Shown here in pieces: positions 11,539 to 25,016 of a stretch of DNA of 64,000 bases. Origin of the DNA: Aristolochia californica (taxonomy: Eukaryota; Streptophyta; Magnoliopsida; Piperales; Aristolochiaceae); NCBI GenBank assembly GCA_029961685.1, contig JARWKL010000008.1, positions 35,826,930-35,890,929 of the forward strand, read 5' to 3'. Each line of letters starts with the position of its first letter. Positions within the stretch are counted from its first letter, which is position 1. The translations under genes were made by a program, and so were the position numbers. The notes beneath the pieces were generated by a model that was given only the letters and a program-made list of their open reading frames with translations, searched no databases and was not told the origin of the DNA.

Positions 11539-12096
11539 ATGCCGAAGAAGATGGGCGTCAACAGCAAGGCGGAGGCGGCTAGGGCTCGGAAGACCGCCAC
11601 TGAATCGGAGCGCAAAGACCGCGAGACCCAAGATAAGGAGGAGCAGTACTGGCGCGACGCCGAGGGGCCCAAGTCCCGCGCCGCCAAGAAAAAGGAGGAG
11701 GAAGCCGAGAAGCGTGCCGAGGCCGCTGCACGCAAAGCCGAGATCAGGCGAATAGCTGAGCTCGAAGAGAAGGAGCTGGATGTGGCTGGGAAGAAACCCG
11801 ACAAGAAGGCCACTCGGGTCTCCGTACCTGTCCCCAAGGTCACCGAGGCCGAGCTCCTCCGTCGCCGCGAGGAGGAGCAGCAACAGATACTGCAGCGGGC
11901 GGAGACTTCCAAGAAGCGTCAGACCAGAACTGCCAATGAGGAGGAGTATGAAAGGATGGTGCTTGTAAGTAATAGTAACAGAGACGATTCGATTATTGAA
12001 GCACATTCGGTGGAGGACGCACTTGCGAAGATGAGCGTGGCGGAATCCCTTCCGGTGGACCGACACCCAGAGAGGAGGCTGAAGGCTTCATTTAAG
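11539..12096 (+). CDS. CCDC124: CCDC124 exon 1
   Basis: 186 complete codons ending Lys-186 at donor AAG|GTATCA. Without splicing the frame runs on to a stop at 12199-12201. The exon is clearly GC-richer than its surroundings. The start is chosen because MPKKMG is the conserved family N-terminus and no upstream in-frame family sequence exists. Confidence 0.93.
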
Positions 12097-15000
12097 GTAT
12101 CATGTTCACTTGATCTTAGTTCAGTTGGATCTTCCTCAACATTTTCCATTGATAAAGATCAAAATTTTGTGATATGGCTGTTTATTTTGGGGGAAATTTA
12201 GAGAAGATGGAAAATGGCTTTAATTGTATTGCTTTCCCCTTTCTTCTCGTGTTAGATGTTCAAAAATCGAAGTTACAAACGTCCAAGGCGGAATATAAAT
12301 CATAAACTCAATTGACCAGTTCCTGTTTGACCTTCTGTTTTCTTTCAATTAATAAAATAAATCCAGCAATCTGCTGGATTATTCTCCACAAGTATCAGTA
12401 TCATGGACGCTTGTGCTCCTTCCCATCTTATGATAAAGCTTTCTAGCTTTTGGAAATTCTTTTTTCATTTGTACTATGCTTTCCTTTGTTCTTTTTCTGA
12501 CTCTCTTGGAACCCTAGGACTCTAATCTGATGCATTAATTGTCATTAATTTTTCAAATGTGATAAATTTCTAAGATAAAAGTGTTCTCTATTATCTAAAA
12601 CGTGTTAAAAAGAGCATTTAATCCGAAAAATTAATTTAGATTGGGAGAGAAAAGCAATTAGCCATTGGTCCACGATGTCATAATCTGCAGTGTTTTGTTT
12701 TTTTTTCCTTCAAGTTGCAGTGATGTTTTGGCTTTTTTTTTTTTTGTTTATGTAAGTGATCCCAGGACTGGCAAATTTCTTGAAATTTGTTATAAAGGTG
12801 TTGGATATTTGATAATGTTTTCTGTGGGGAAGATCAATTCTTTTCTTAATACATTTACTCTTTTTAAGTTTTTTTAAGATAGATCCTTTGTTTACTCTTT
12901 TTGAGTTTTTCTTTTGAGTTGTCTTTGAATTGAACATTGCATGGATTTTGAATTGTGTGATTGAAAACTGTGAATTAGGAAATGGAGGCAATTTCTAACA
13001 AAACAAAGTAATTTCTAGCCGAGTTGTGGAAAGTTGTCATCAAACTCATTAGCTTCTTAGATGTCTAGTCTGCATGTACGGGGCCTCTTAAATGCAATAA
13101 TGGTTTGAGCATATATCTATAAGTGGGAATAATTTAATATTGGTTAAGTTCAGGAAAAATCTAGTGGTAGATCTTCTTACGTCGACATTTTATTTTGGGA
13201 TAGAGTTGGACTCATCTTTAATGTGTTATCAGATTGGGTACTTGACAATGGAGTGTTAAAATTACCCCATATTTCTTACATTGATCTAAGATAAAAAATA
13301 AATAAATCTGGTACTTATTACTTGAAAAAGTCCTCTTAACTTTGTTTAATCATTTTGGAATCAACTTGGATTCATTTTTTACTACATAGTAGAGATTACT
13401 TTTGTAGGGATTAGTTTCTGTCCCGTTTACTTTGTGTCTAGTTTATGTTATCCACATCTCAGGCAACTATTTGTGTAGGCCTAGACATGATGAGGAGTGT
13501 TAGTAGAAATAATGGCACATAAGTTTTTTTTTTTTTTTTTTGAAATAATGCTGAATTTTACTAAGAGAAAGCTCAAATGAGCATATTACAAGGGGGAAAA
13601 CCTTCCCAAACAATGAGATATTGCTAGGTGGCCATAACCGGATTCCTACAAGGGATATTGGCACACAAGTTAATGTTCGGAAAAATCCTATGTTATTAAT
13701 TGGGAATAGTTGTCTTAACTTTTTGGATGAACCTAGACCCGCTTTTTAACAATGTCAATAGTTTACCTAAACATAGTAGCGAGTCTCTGTTAGAACTAGG
13801 GTTGGCATCGAGCCGAGCCAAGCCCGAACCTGCCTATGTTCGAGTCGAGTTTGATTTAAATATTTCAAACTCGAGCTCGAGTCGAGCCCAACCTCGAGCC
13901 TAAAATTATTATCGAGCTCGAGCCCCATAATTTTAACCGAGTTCGAGCCGAGCTCGAGCTTCAACGTACATTTAAAAAAAAACTCTTCAGCTTGGTTATA
14001 TGATTGTATTCAATATCTTGGAATTTCAGATTAGGAGCTGCTATACTACATGCCAGTGGGCTAACAGAACTAGTTTGAGTATCTGCAGAAATGCAGGAAA
14101 CTAGAAAACGTTACCTCTGAGTATTACAATATCCTCAGGGAAAACTAGGACTCTGCTTTAAAAACACTAAGACCTGAAATAGCCTCTCTCTCATATCAGT
14201 TGGGTAAGAATTTGAGGATGAAAAACTCTTCAAACAATGAAGAACTAACCAAATATTATATTTGGAATTTTTTTTTGCAAACTCAGGAGACAAAACTAAC
14301 AGTTCTTACATGCTCAAGGCATCCCATATAAAAAACTTCAACCAGAATATAAATTTCTACAATCCTTATAGAGACTAAATGTATTGGGTTATTGACCAAG
14401 TTCTTACTGGGACATTCCCAGGTTCCAGAAAATGCAAGTGAAATCCTCAATTTTTTTAGAAAATCACTTGGACCTTGCAAGAAGATTACTGAATGAGTAA
14501 TACTGTAAACATAGGGTGGGCTAAATCACTTGAGTTGTCAACTAGTTACTGGACCATGGATATGAGGGTGTGGTGCATATAAGACAATATAACTTATAGA
14601 GAACCTTCATAGACAAACTGTAAAATATTTTTGTTCTCTTGAACAAAGGTACCAACCACCTATATCAGGAGTAGGGTGTATAAGACTTCAGCCATCAGAA
14701 ATAATTAATAATAAGAGCTGAAGTTACAGAAATTTGGATTTGATAACATGCTATACAAATATTTAAAACAACTCTAGATTCAACATTAATCTTCATGCAA
14801 TAATGAAATAACAGTGTAAATAATCAGCTTATAAATTTTGTGTTAATAAAGAACAAAAATTTGCTGATGCATTTTACAAATTCTAGGAAAAGGGACTTAC
14901 AACCCAAGATGGCATCAAAGGCCTACGGCTTGTGGCTTGCTTGATATGGGAAACAGAAGACGTCCCTCAAAGCCCTTAGAACGATCCCTACGTTTACAAA

Positions 15001-18000
15001 TTACCAGAAGCTCTTAGCTACTCTACCATAAAGGCTAAGGGGTCAGTAAACAGATACTTAGTAACTAAGATGTCTAAATAGCAAACTTTGCTGCAACAGG
15101 AGAAAGTTCTCAATTTTTTGTTCTCCTTTGATCCTCAACCATATGATATTGAGAATATATAGTGTTGATAGTTAACTATACAGGGTTTCCACAAATCCTT
15201 TAGCAAGCCAGCATGCTGTTATGGACTCAATAGCACACCGAGTCACTCAGAGGAGGAGACAATGACTCACCGAGTCATCTAATTTAACTTTCATTATATT
15301 GCTTTTAGTTTAAATTTTCATTGATTATGTAATAAGCTTAGAAGTAGGGGTATAATTGGTATTTATAGTCCTAAACTCTCATGACGTCAAATACCCTATA
15401 TAAGGGTTAAGGAAATGGAGAAAGCGGAGTCTGGAATTAGGTTAATTTAGAGTAAGGAGGTTCCCTTTGATGATCTCCTAATTTTGATCCTTGACGTGCA
15501 ATGTTCTCATTATGAATTCGGTGGATACCTAGATTGATTGTGAGAGGAAGAAGAAGAGAGTTAATCTCTCTTTTCCGAGCAAGAAGAAGAACCTTACCTC
15601 TTTCACGGAAATCAGGAAGAGGAGAAGGGTTTGGGTGAACTCTTTCAGGAAGGAGGAGGAATTCGGATTGCTGGATTGGCGTGCACTGCAAAGAGGTAAT
15701 TCTAAATCCATTTCCGAGTGTAGAAGGGTTAGAGTCTGTTTCTTTTACGTACATGACCAGTAGTTGCATGGTAGAGAAACCTTACCCTTGACGTGAATCA
15801 TAAAAGAGGGGTTTGATACGTTGGGTCTCAAAGAGTCCATTGATTCTCTGGTTTCATCTATAATTGAGAAAAGGAAACTCCTTTTCAAGGAGAACGATTA
15901 CAGCAAAGGGAAAAGATAGTTCTTTATGCATTACAGTGATCAAAAACCCTCTTAACGTGCTGGATCCTCAACTACCTTGCCGAGTTACTAGATCCATGAT
16001 TAGGGACCATAACAACTTGTTATCAGAGCAGGGTAACACAACGGAGATCAGCAACAATGAATTAAGAGAATTGATCCTCAAAGGCCAGGCAGAAAGTGAA
16101 AGAAAATTTACTCTCTTCATGGAGATGTTCTCTAAAATTGATCTCGATATAGAGACATTGAATGGAAGGGTGGATAGCATTGAGACTGGTCTAACAACTG
16201 GAAGGAACATGATTCCAGAGCAAAGAGGAGGGGACCATTCGCATAATAGAGGGTGAGATGAGTTTGCTGGGCGCATTAGTGTCTCTGGCCAGCAAGGACA
16301 CTTCAACCTGGGGGGACACTTCAATCCGGGGGGAGGCACTGTACCCAGGTATACTAAACTTGATTTCCCTACTTATAATGGGTCAGAAGATCCTTTGATC
16401 TGGCTGTATCGGTGCAAAATTTTTTTTCACCATCAAAGAATAGCAACTTATGATAGAGTATAGTTGGCTGCCTTCCACTTACTGGGGGAAGCACAACTCT
16501 GGTTTCAGCAGGTTGAGGTTGATAGAGAGGTGGTCAAATGGGATGTGTTTAAGAATTTATGCTCTCTTCATTTTGGTCCTCCCGCTTACAGCAACCCTTT
16601 GGGGGATTTGGTTCTGTTACGCCAAACCGGCTCAGTGGAGCAATATCAAACACAGTTCCAGGAAAAATTAGCAAGAGCACGTAGTATGGTACGAGGGTAT
16701 TAGTAAGTAGCGCTATTTATGGCAGGCCTTACGGAGTCATTACGGCTAAAGTTGGAGCTCTATGCACCTGTTAACTTATCTAGCGCTATGAATATAGCCC
16801 GTGCTTTAGAACTTCGACAGAAAGTCCAGCATAGATGACCCCCATGGCCAGGGGAACAGAGCACTTCCTCCACCTGGCAAGGAAGACGCAATTATCCTCA
16901 GGGGGTTCAGGCAACAACACCTCCTCCAAGACACACTCCGAGTAATACTTTGAAAGGGGATATGAGATCTAGCAATCATCCACCTCAGTACATAAAAAAT
17001 TAATAAGTGCTGGGATGGCGGAAAGGAGATCTAAAAATCTGTGTTACAATTGTGATGAACAGTTTCAGACAGGTCATTAGTGTAAAAGGTTGTTTTGGTT
17101 TGAAGTGGATGAAGTCGATGATCCAGAGGATTTGGAAGAGATGATAGAGGCAGAATCACCAGAAATATCCTTGCATGCCATTACTAGACAGAAATCGCCC
17201 AAAACCATGCAAGTCAGAGTGCAGGTCTTTGATTGGGAACTCGTGGGACTAGTGGATTCAGGGAGTACCCACAATTTTCTTAGCTTAACTGCGGCTCAAC
17301 ACCTGCAGTTACAAATTCTTCCACATCTGACAACCACAGTCTCAGTGGCCAATGGGGAGAAGGTTCCTAGCTACAGGATCAGCAAAGAGGTAAATTTTTC
17401 TATTGGCACTACTTTCTTTCATGCCGAATTTTTTGTCATTTCTCTGGCCGGTTTTGATATGGTGTTGGGAATTAAATGGTTACAAACATTGGGACCCATT
17501 CTATGGGACTTCTTTGCTTTGACAATGAGTTTTGTCTTGCGCGGTAGCCAAGTCCTCCTGCAGGGAAGTCAAGTGGACAAACAACATCACATTCATTCTA
17601 TGATTGCCCAGGATACTTTAGACAACACTATTGATACTCTTATTGATGAGTTCTCCGACCTTTTATGTGAGCCTACAGGGCTCCCTCCCTTGAGACACTG
17701 TGATCATCGGATATGTTTGAAACTAGGGTTTGAGGTGGTAGTTGTTCGACCGTATTGGTATCCTCACCTTGAGAAAGATGAGATTGAGAGACAATGCCAG
17801 GCGATGGTACAACAGGGCCTTATTCGTAGCAGCAGGTCCCCGTTCTCTTCACCTGTCTTGCTCGTGAAGAAACATGATGGGACATGGCGCTTTTGTATTG
17901 ATTATCGGGAATTGAACGCACAGGCAGTGACAGATAAGTTTCCGATTCCGGTAGTGGAGTAGCTCCTAGATGAGTTGTGGGTCTTTACCTAATTGGACTT

Positions 18001-21000
18001 ACGGTTTGGATATCATCAGCTTCGCATGCACCCCTCCGACATTGAGAAGACAACATTCCACACACATCACGGCCATTTTGAATTTGTGGTCATGCCATTC
18101 GGGTTGTCTAATGCTCTCTCCACTTTTCAGGCGTTGATGAATGAGCTATATTTGAAGAAATCCAAATGCTCCTTTGCGCATCTCACGTTGCTTAGCTTGG
18201 CCACATTATATCACATGAGGGGGTCACCGTGGATCTCGAGAAGATTGAGGTCATTCGTGAGTGGCCACAACCTCAGTCTTGCTCTGCATTACGTGGTTTC
18301 TTGGGTTTAGCAGGCTATTACTGAAAATTTATTCGGAATTACGGTCCTGTGGCAGCACCTATGACAAACCTCCTTAAGAAGAATTCCTTTCATTGGACCG
18401 AGGAGGTCACACAGGCCTTTGAGGCGCTTAAAGGTGCCCCAACATTGACACCAGTTTTACAGCTTCCAAATTTTGAAGACTTATTTGTGGTTGAGTGTGA
18501 TGCTTCAGGTGGGGGCATTGGGGCCGTCTTACAGTAGCACTCACACCCCATTGCTTTTGTCAGTCGCCAGTTGGCAGCTCGTTATAAAAAATTGACTGCT
18601 TATGATAGGGAGTTAATCGGGTTGGCCAAGGCGGTCCAACACTGGTGGCCTTACTTATGGGGTCGTACTTTTCTCATCCGTACTGGTCATTATAGTCTCA
18701 AGTTCTTACTTGAGTAGCGCCTCACGACTTCACCACAGCAGCATTGGATCAGTAAGTTGATGGACTTTGATTTTTCGGTTGAGTATCGTGCGGGGAGATT
18801 AAACAAGGCAGCGGATGCCTTGTCCAGGCGTTTTGAACACCAGCAGCTCATATATGCAGTCAACCAACCTCGTTTCCTCATCCTAGACATGGTGCGCGAT
18901 GCACATGTCACACTTCCAAAACTGCAGGAGCTGCACAGAAAGATTACAGAGGATACCATGGATTCTAAGTGCTCCATACATGATTCACTCATTTGTTATA
19001 AACAACGGATTTACCTTCCTCCCATGTCTGAGTTGATTCCAACCATTCTCTTGGCTTATCATGATTCTACCCATGAAGGGTTACAGAAAACGTTGCTGCG
19101 TATTCGGGCAGATTTTTATTGGCAGGCTATGAATACCTCCATTGCCACATATGTCTCCGCCTGTCAGGTATGTCAACGAAACAAAGCTGAGCACTTGAGT
19201 CCAGCGGGTCTTTTACAGCCTCTCACCCTTCCTACTCAGGTATAGGCGGATATTTCGATGGACTTTGTGGAGGGTCTTCCACTGTCAGCTAGGAAATCAG
19301 TTTTATTCGTGGTGGTTGTTCGGTTCTCCAAGTATGGTCATTTTTTTCCGATGACTCATCCATACACGGCAGCTCGAGTGGCACATACTTTCTTGGGGCA
19401 TATTGTCCAATTACATGGCATCCCTGAATCTATTGTCAGTGATCGGGATGCGGTTTTCACGAGTACTTTTTGGAGGGAACTTTTTCGTCTAAGTGACACA
19501 AAATTGAAATTTTCATCCGCGTATCATCCTCAGACAGATGGCCAAACCGAGGTGGTTAATCGAACCATTGAAATGTATCTAAGGTGCTTTGTTGGAGATC
19601 GATCGAAACAATGGGTTCGGTGGCTACCATGGGTGGAATACTGTTACAATACTTCGTTCCACTTGGCCTTGCAGTCATCTCCTTTCCGGGTTCTTTATGG
19701 GAGGGATCCCCCCCGACTTCTCTCTTATAACAGAGGCTCCACCCGCATGGATGCCATTGATGAGGCGCTCATGGATCGTGATCAGGTGTTACAGACTATT
19801 ACAGACCGTCTACAACGGGCTCAGGACCGGATGACGAGTGCCTACAACAAGGGACACCGTGATGTCTCTTACGAGGTAGGGGACTATGTTTGGTTACGTC
19901 TACAACAGTACCGACAACAGTCCATTGTGGGGCCATCGCGCCATAAGCTCTCCCCCAAGTACTTTGGGCCTTTCGCCATTATTCGACGCATGGGGCAGGT
20001 GGCCTATCAACTACAACTACCAGACACGGCAAAATTGCATGATGTGTTTCATGTCTCCCTCCTGAAACCACACAAGGGTTCGCCACCTACTTCCCCTCCG
20101 TTTCTTCCTCCAGTAGACAATGGCTACGTCATTCTGACACCTTATGCGGTGTTACGCGCATGTTTGAACGATGATCAGTGGGACATTCTCGGGCAGTGGA
20201 CCGCTACAGACCCGGAAGCAGCTACATGGGAGCGGTTCGAGACCTACAAACAGGTCTATCCAGCTTACGAGCTTGAGGACAAGCTCTTTCTCCAAGGGGA
20301 GGCAGATTTTATGGACTCAATAGCACACCGAGTCACTTAGAGGAGGAGACAATGACTCACCGAGTCATCTAATTTAACTTTCATTATATTGCTTTTAGTT
20401 TAAATTTTCATTGATTATGTAATAAGCTTAGACGTAGGGGTATAATTGGTATTTATAGTCCTAAACTCTCATGACGTCAAATACCCTATTTAAGGGTTAA
20501 GGAAATGGAGAAAGCGAAGTCTGGAATTAGGTTAATTTAGAGTAAGGAGGTTCCCTTTGACGATCTCCTAATTTTGATCCTTGACGTGCTTTGTTCTCAT
20601 GATGAATTCGGTGGATACCTAGATTGATCGTGAGGGAAGAAGAAGAGATTTAATCTCTCTTTTCCGAGCAAGAAGAAGAACCTTACCTCTTTCATGGAAA
20701 TCAGGAAGAGGAGAAGGGTTTGGGTGAACTCTTTCAGGAAGGAGGAGGAATTCAGATTGCTGGATTGGCGTGCACTGCAAAGAGGTAATTCTAAATCCCT
20801 TTCCGAGTGTAGAAGGGTTAGAGTCTGTTTCTTTTACGTACATGACCAGTAGTTGCATGGTAGAGAAACCTACACTTGACGTGAATCATAAAAGAGGGGT
20901 TTCATACGTTGGGTCTCAAAGAGTCCATTGATTCTCTGGTTTCATCTATAATTGAGAAAAGGAAACTCCTTTTCAAGGAGAACGATTTCAGCAAAGGGAA

Positions 21001-24000
21001 AAGATAGTTCTTTATGCATTACAATGATCAAAAACCTTCTTAACGTGCTGGATCCTCAACTACCTCGCCGAGTTACTAGATCTATGGCTAGGGACCATAA
21101 CACATGTACTCTTTTGTTATCTTCATATAAGTAAGGGGCTACAACACCATGAAAAAGAGTATATATTAGGCTCTAGAAAAGCTCTCCTCCCCCCATCTTA
21201 CAGAGGAATCTATAGTTTCTTACATGACAAACAGAAAGTTATTCATTCTCAATGCCCTCTTACAACTGACTAACTTCTTCATGTTCAGAATTCAAGAAGC
21301 ATGCTGTTGCTTTCACTTAAAGAAAGAACTTAATAATATAGTCTTTCAATGGTTCTTGTTGAGTCACTACCACTTCCAATTCCTCCTCACGTTATTCACT
21401 TAACCTCAAAGAAGAGAATGAAGCTTCTTCCTAATAACAATGTTACTTATATTGCTGCAAAAAAAAGAAATTCAGACCAAGACATTTCCAAAAGCCTTCC
21501 AAGAATGAAGGAGCACTGCTGAAACAAAGTGAGAGTTAGAACTTTTGTAGGGTTAGGTCGGCGACGAAAAAAAAAAACCAGAAGATTAAATAAAAATCTT
21601 ACCTCCTTCCGTCGGACCATTGCTTTCGTCTCGTCGGCGAGGAAGAACTTCGGATGAAGAAATTGAATAGGAAGAAGATAAAAGAGGAAGAAATCTCATG
21701 AGGAAGAAATCATAGACGAAGAAATCGAGAGTTTGAGATAGAGAGTGAGGAATCGAATAGGGAGAGGGAGAACGAGGGATATGAAGACCAAAATCCCCCA
21801 TTTTCGATGAATCCCCGCTAATGGACAGCAATTTTGATCTATAATCCATGTTTTCCGCGAGAAAATCGTGCTGAGACGGCATGGAAATGGCAGAGACGGA
21901 ATGGAAGAGTGTCCTGCGACGTGACTCTCTTCTCGATCCCGAGACTCTCGAAATCCCAAATCCCCCGAATCCTGCCACTCGTTAAATTAACGAGCCGGCT
22001 CGCGTGCCGTCGAGTCGAACCTGGATCCAATCGAGCTCGGGTGATACCGAATCGAACCGAGCCGGCACCGAACCGAGTTTGAGCGCTCGGGAGCCAGCTC
22101 GGTTCGAAGCCACCCCTAGTTAGAACTTAGGATTTCATGATGTATGATCAAAGTAGAAGAGGATTAAGGGTTGTCGAGAGAAGGTATAGGAGGAGAAGAA
22201 GAAGTGTGACGAATTTGGAGAAGGAGAAAAGAGGAGGAAGAATAGGGTTATGGACTTATTCTGAACCCTCCCCCTTAAGCTCTATTTTTAACTAATAAAA
22301 ATATAATATTACAATTATTCCCTTCCCCCTAGTAAGAGTGCAAAAGAGGCAAGAAACATAAACTATTTACATCAATGATACCTTAATTACATCATATCGT
22401 CCAACACTCCCCCTCAAGCTGAGAGATAATGGTAGTGATCCCAATTTGAAACAACTAACATAGACGTAGTAATAAGCTCCTCCATCATGTTGTCCCAAGG
22501 ATAAGTGCGACACCGAGCACAGACTCTCAAATGGTAGAAATGGGTGATAAAACATAAGTCGAAACCAACCTCAAATGATTTTGGACAAATATAGTGATAA
22601 TAATCACTGAAGTGGGTAATAATGACCTGTCATTCACAAGACGGCGATAAAAAGCCCAATGGTACCCATAAATGGTCTCAAAGGATTTAAAAGTACTCGT
22701 ATATATAAAAGGGACCAACCAAAGCAATGGTCCAAAAGGGTTGGCCGAAGGGGTAATTGAGAGTTATATATGACAATAGGAGAAAGGCTGCTAATAATAG
22801 AAGGGTAATGGGGAATCAATAGGAAGATAAGGTGAAGAAGTCGGGGTGACTATGTATTTTATTTTCCTAAGTAATGCAAATCTCCCATCATATGAACCAA
22901 TGCCAACAACAGTTAGCAAATAATGAACCCAAGGTAAGCAACCGAGGAGTTCTTCTTCAGTAATAATACCTCAATTAAAGAGACAATAGCAACAAAGGAA
23001 ATAGGCCAATGTCCAAATAACACGTACCAAATGTGCAATTATATAGTAGCAGAAAACCGGTAAATAGTGAAAGTCCTTAAGAGTAATAAGGACACATGAA
23101 ATAATCTGTAACGAGTCCATCCTTAAATAAAGAAGCAGTGCACAAAATAATAAGTTGACAATAATCCAAGATAATAATCAAGCCGAAGTCAGGGATTCGA
23201 ATCAAGAGTTGAGTGAGCCCGAGTTAAAAAACCGAGTTACATTGAGTCGGTGTTAGACCAATATTGCCGAGTTGTGGGAGGAATCGGTAGAGTACTCGGG
23301 ACCTAGACCAATATAGCATAGGCTGACTCGAGTCCTGAGTTAACTAAGCAGATCGTTGGTTTGAATCAGGCAGAACAGTATGTTGTTGGTTCGCTGGTTT
23401 GCTGGTTCGAGCCTCGATAGAAGATAGCAAGTGAGGATCAGGAATACCGAGCAGTAATACCGATAGAGACAATCTCAAATGATTTCAGAAATAGACTTCA
23501 GTCAGCGCTCGAAAGTAGTAATACCGGCAGAGACAATCTCGGATGATTTTCCGAAAATAAACTTCAATCAGCGTATAATTCTGTCACCAGCTGGTTAATC
23601 TATTTTGGGATAGAAATTGGATCCCATGATCTTAAACAACAATGCAGCAACAGCTATCGACACCAATCATGTAAAAGTCACTGGCTGGGCTGGATCAACT
23701 GAAATTGGAGAGCAACAAGATGATCTACGCCAACTCGGGAAAGTTTCCGAATGAAGATGCCAACCAGAATGGGAATGTCCAACATAGAGACAGTTACGAA
23801 GATAAACTTCCGAAGATAAAACTTCCAACCAAATCAGCACATCTGAAGATAAATGGATTGACGAGAATGACGGATGACCAAGTAATAGAGCAAGTTTTGG
23901 AAGCTTGCAATCAGGATGGTTTCCGAATGAAGATGCCAACGAAGCAATGGCTGTTGCAACCAAAACGAATTCAGTAATATTCGTTGGCTTGGAGGATCAC

Positions 24001-24985
24001 TGGATCTGGTTGATTATCATGGGCTGGATCACTGGGAATGTTGTCTTATTCTGGAAGACTTCCAGAAATAAAACAGGCAGCAGCAGATTGTAATAAGATA
24101 ACAGAGACGTCCAGACAACAATGAAAAATGGAAAATTCTGTTGTCAAGGAGATACTTATCTGCTGTTAATGAGACGTTCAAACAGCAATTAGATGGAGGT
24201 TCTGCTGCTAATGATATATCCAAACAGCTGCGAAAACCAAAATCCATCTTTTCAAAGCTTGAGATAATCAAGTTTGCTCAACATGGTGATGAGTTCCAAT
24301 ATGTATATACTTAATATGCCCTTTCTCTGTGATGAAATATGTGCTTTTAACCAAGCTCTCTGATGAAGACATTACTGGCACTGTTCCAATGCCGGAGTTT
24401 GAGAACCAGAGAATGCCACTTGCACTCTGCTTCAGATCATGTAAAACCAGAATGTCAGCCTTCTCAGGAGCATTGCAGCATTCCAAATTCTGTCATATTT
24501 GAAGAATCTCTGCGCTCCATCAAGGCACTCAGGAGAAAGTTCATTATCACTAAAAGATCCCAGCAGCTTTTGTTGGTCTTCTGCTACTTGTTGGTATGAG
24601 CTGAATGAAAACACTTCTGCTGCCCAAAACTCAACCGAGTTCCTTACTCTGCTGCAAATATATCTTCAAAAAACAAAGAACCATGCTCTTAAGCTGAGCC
24701 TACATCAGAATCATTGCAAGAGACCTCATGTAATTAAAGAAGGTTGCTGGAAATAAAACTATGCTGCTGCTCCAAGATCTTGTAACAGAGAGATAACTTG
24801 AACCAGAAATCGTAATCCAGCAGCAGCAAAGGACGAAGAGCAGATTCAATCAGGTCAATAGATGGATGGCCAAGTTACATGTTTACCATAGCCTTAATGG
24901 AAGAGAAGCACAACAACAATCATTGTCTCCTTTGATCAACTGAGCAGAAATAAAAACTGGAATCCTAAGCTATCTCTTTTTCCTT

Positions 24986-25016
<31 letters not shown>

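Larger units (their letters stand above)
15217..21102 (+). mobile_element. Gypsy-2: Ty3/gypsy chromovirus, decayed but structurally complete
   Basis: LTRs 15217-16014 and 20307-21102, PBS 16018-16029 (one mismatch to the tRNA-Met type), and a purine tract just before the 3' LTR (about 20295-20306). Flanks catgc (15212-15216) and catgt (21103-21107) are a 5-bp TSD with one transition. LTRs differ by eye at about 24 of 797 positions, fewer than in Gypsy-1, so it looks younger. Same clade as Gypsy-1 by domain order and protein wording. It is in the same orientation as CCDC124. Confidence 0.95.
13797..22118. mobile_element. hAT-like DNA element, copy 1, interrupted by Gypsy-2
   Basis: Termini tagggttggc (13797-13806) and gccaccccta (22109-22118) are inverted repeats with one mismatch. 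They are flanked by a perfect 8-bp duplication gttagaac (13789-13796, 22119-22126). An 8-bp TSD with a TAGGGGTGGC-type end is characteristic of hAT elements. Subterminal regions are full of ggttcga/ctcgag words, as in copies 2 and 3. Without Gypsy-2 it is about 2.4 kb. No transposase frame is visible, so it is non-autonomous. Confidence 0.85.

Noticed and set aside
11310..12066. Two long minus-strand ORFs (200 and 186 codons) over CCDC124 exon 1
   Set aside because: They are antisense shadows of a GC-rich, codon-biased exon, are Ser/Leu-rich and match no family, while the plus strand encodes a conserved protein.
12097..12201. Continuation of the exon 1 frame to a 220-codon ORF
   Set aside because: The conserved sequence stops exactly at a GT donor and resumes in exon 2; the 34 extra codons are intron read-through.
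19258..20340. A functional 360-codon integrase gene
   Set aside because: Its ATG is internal to pol, the frame is closed just upstream by TAG, and the parent element lacks the RT catalytic box. It is a surviving piece of a pseudogene.
22277..22495. A protein-coding signal shared by short ORFs in the pre-LTR cassette (for example 2277-2495 plus strand and 690-935 minus strand, both ending in similar Arg-rich tails)
   Set aside because: The similarity follows nucleotide conservation of the cassette, and frames differ or close quickly in the other copies. Coordinates given mark the related stretch in element E only.
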